22,159 bases of DNA from Candidatus Eiseniibacteriota bacterium (lineage in GTDB: Bacteria > Arandabacterota > Arandabacteria > JAGLYR01). The notes beneath the pieces were generated by a model. It saw only the letters and a list, made by a program, of their open reading frames with translations, was not told the DNA's origin and ran no database searches. How positions within the stretch are numbered: the first letter of the stretch is position 1; the number at the start of each line of letters is the position of its first letter. This document shows positions 22,146 through 22,159 of this stretch, piece by piece. The position numbers and the translations under genes are program-made. The stretch lies in the NCBI GenBank assembly GCA_023132135.1, contig JAGLYR010000187.1, forward strand, positions 1-22,159. Reading direction: 5' to 3'.

Positions 22146-22159
22146 AGAGCAATAGAGAA

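Noticed and set aside
1-22159. CRISPR arrays, tRNAs, transposases, toxin-antitoxin or phage genes
   Set aside because: I looked on both strands and saw no regularly spaced repeats, no cloverleaf candidates and no recognisable mobile-element proteins.

Overview
The window is a dense, GC-rich bacterial chromosome segment. Nineteen of its twenty protein genes lie on the + strand and one small gene lies on the - strand. No intergenic gap reaches 300 bases, and I see no tRNA, rRNA, CRISPR array, insertion sequence or phage gene. A CMP-KDO pathway, a BamD-like lipoprotein, a PorV-like barrel and a DUF3078 barrel show a Gram-negative (diderm, LPS-making) cell. A secreted protein ending in a FlgD-type Ig domain, next to a PorV-like barrel, suggests the Fibrobacterota-Chlorobiota-Bacteroidota side of the tree or a GC-rich candidate phylum near it (Latescibacterota, Eisenbacteria, KSB1 or similar). 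This placement is inference from gene content; I could not test it.

Layout. Bases 2-2403: an M24 Xaa-Pro-type peptidase overlapping a GAF + SpoIIE-type phosphatase. Bases 2432-4429: a lone adenine-specific DNA methyltransferase with no nuclease partner. Bases 4567-5894: a DUF3078 outer-membrane barrel and an FmdB-type zinc ribbon. Bases 5943-6404 (-): an unrecognised 153-residue protein. Bases 6548-10672: an envelope block with a secreted FlgD-Ig protein, a PorV-like barrel carrying an unusual C-terminal domain with a terminal hydrophobic helix, and a BamD-like TPR lipoprotein. Bases 10743-16337: nadD, a B12-binding radical SAM/DUF2344 protein, RNase G, then L21 and L27, closed by a clear intrinsic terminator. 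Bases 16521-22100: a UlaG/UPF0173-type metallo-hydrolase followed by a KDO operon kdsB-pyrG-kdsA-kdsC-kdsD.

The KDO operon holds every step from ribulose 5-phosphate to CMP-KDO, plus the CTP synthase that supplies the nucleotide. Translational coupling is tight: ATGA at kdsB/pyrG, GTGA at kdsA/kdsC and GTGA at the peptidase/phosphatase pair. KdsA, KdsB and KdsC each depart from family consensus at usually conserved substrate-site positions, so the sugar made here may not be ordinary KDO.

Regulatory signals: three exact TTGACA hexamers, each in front of a gene with a TA-starting hexamer exactly 18 bases downstream; several hairpins at gene junctions; and a 12-base motif (TATGCACGAATC) shared by two intergenic inverted repeats just after the PorV-like gene and just after kdsD. 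The second is a 21-position stem whose three mismatches would be G-U pairs only in - strand RNA. I saw no clearly new defence or mobile system. The best leads are the PorV fusion, the co-deviating KDO enzymes and the shared palindromic motif.
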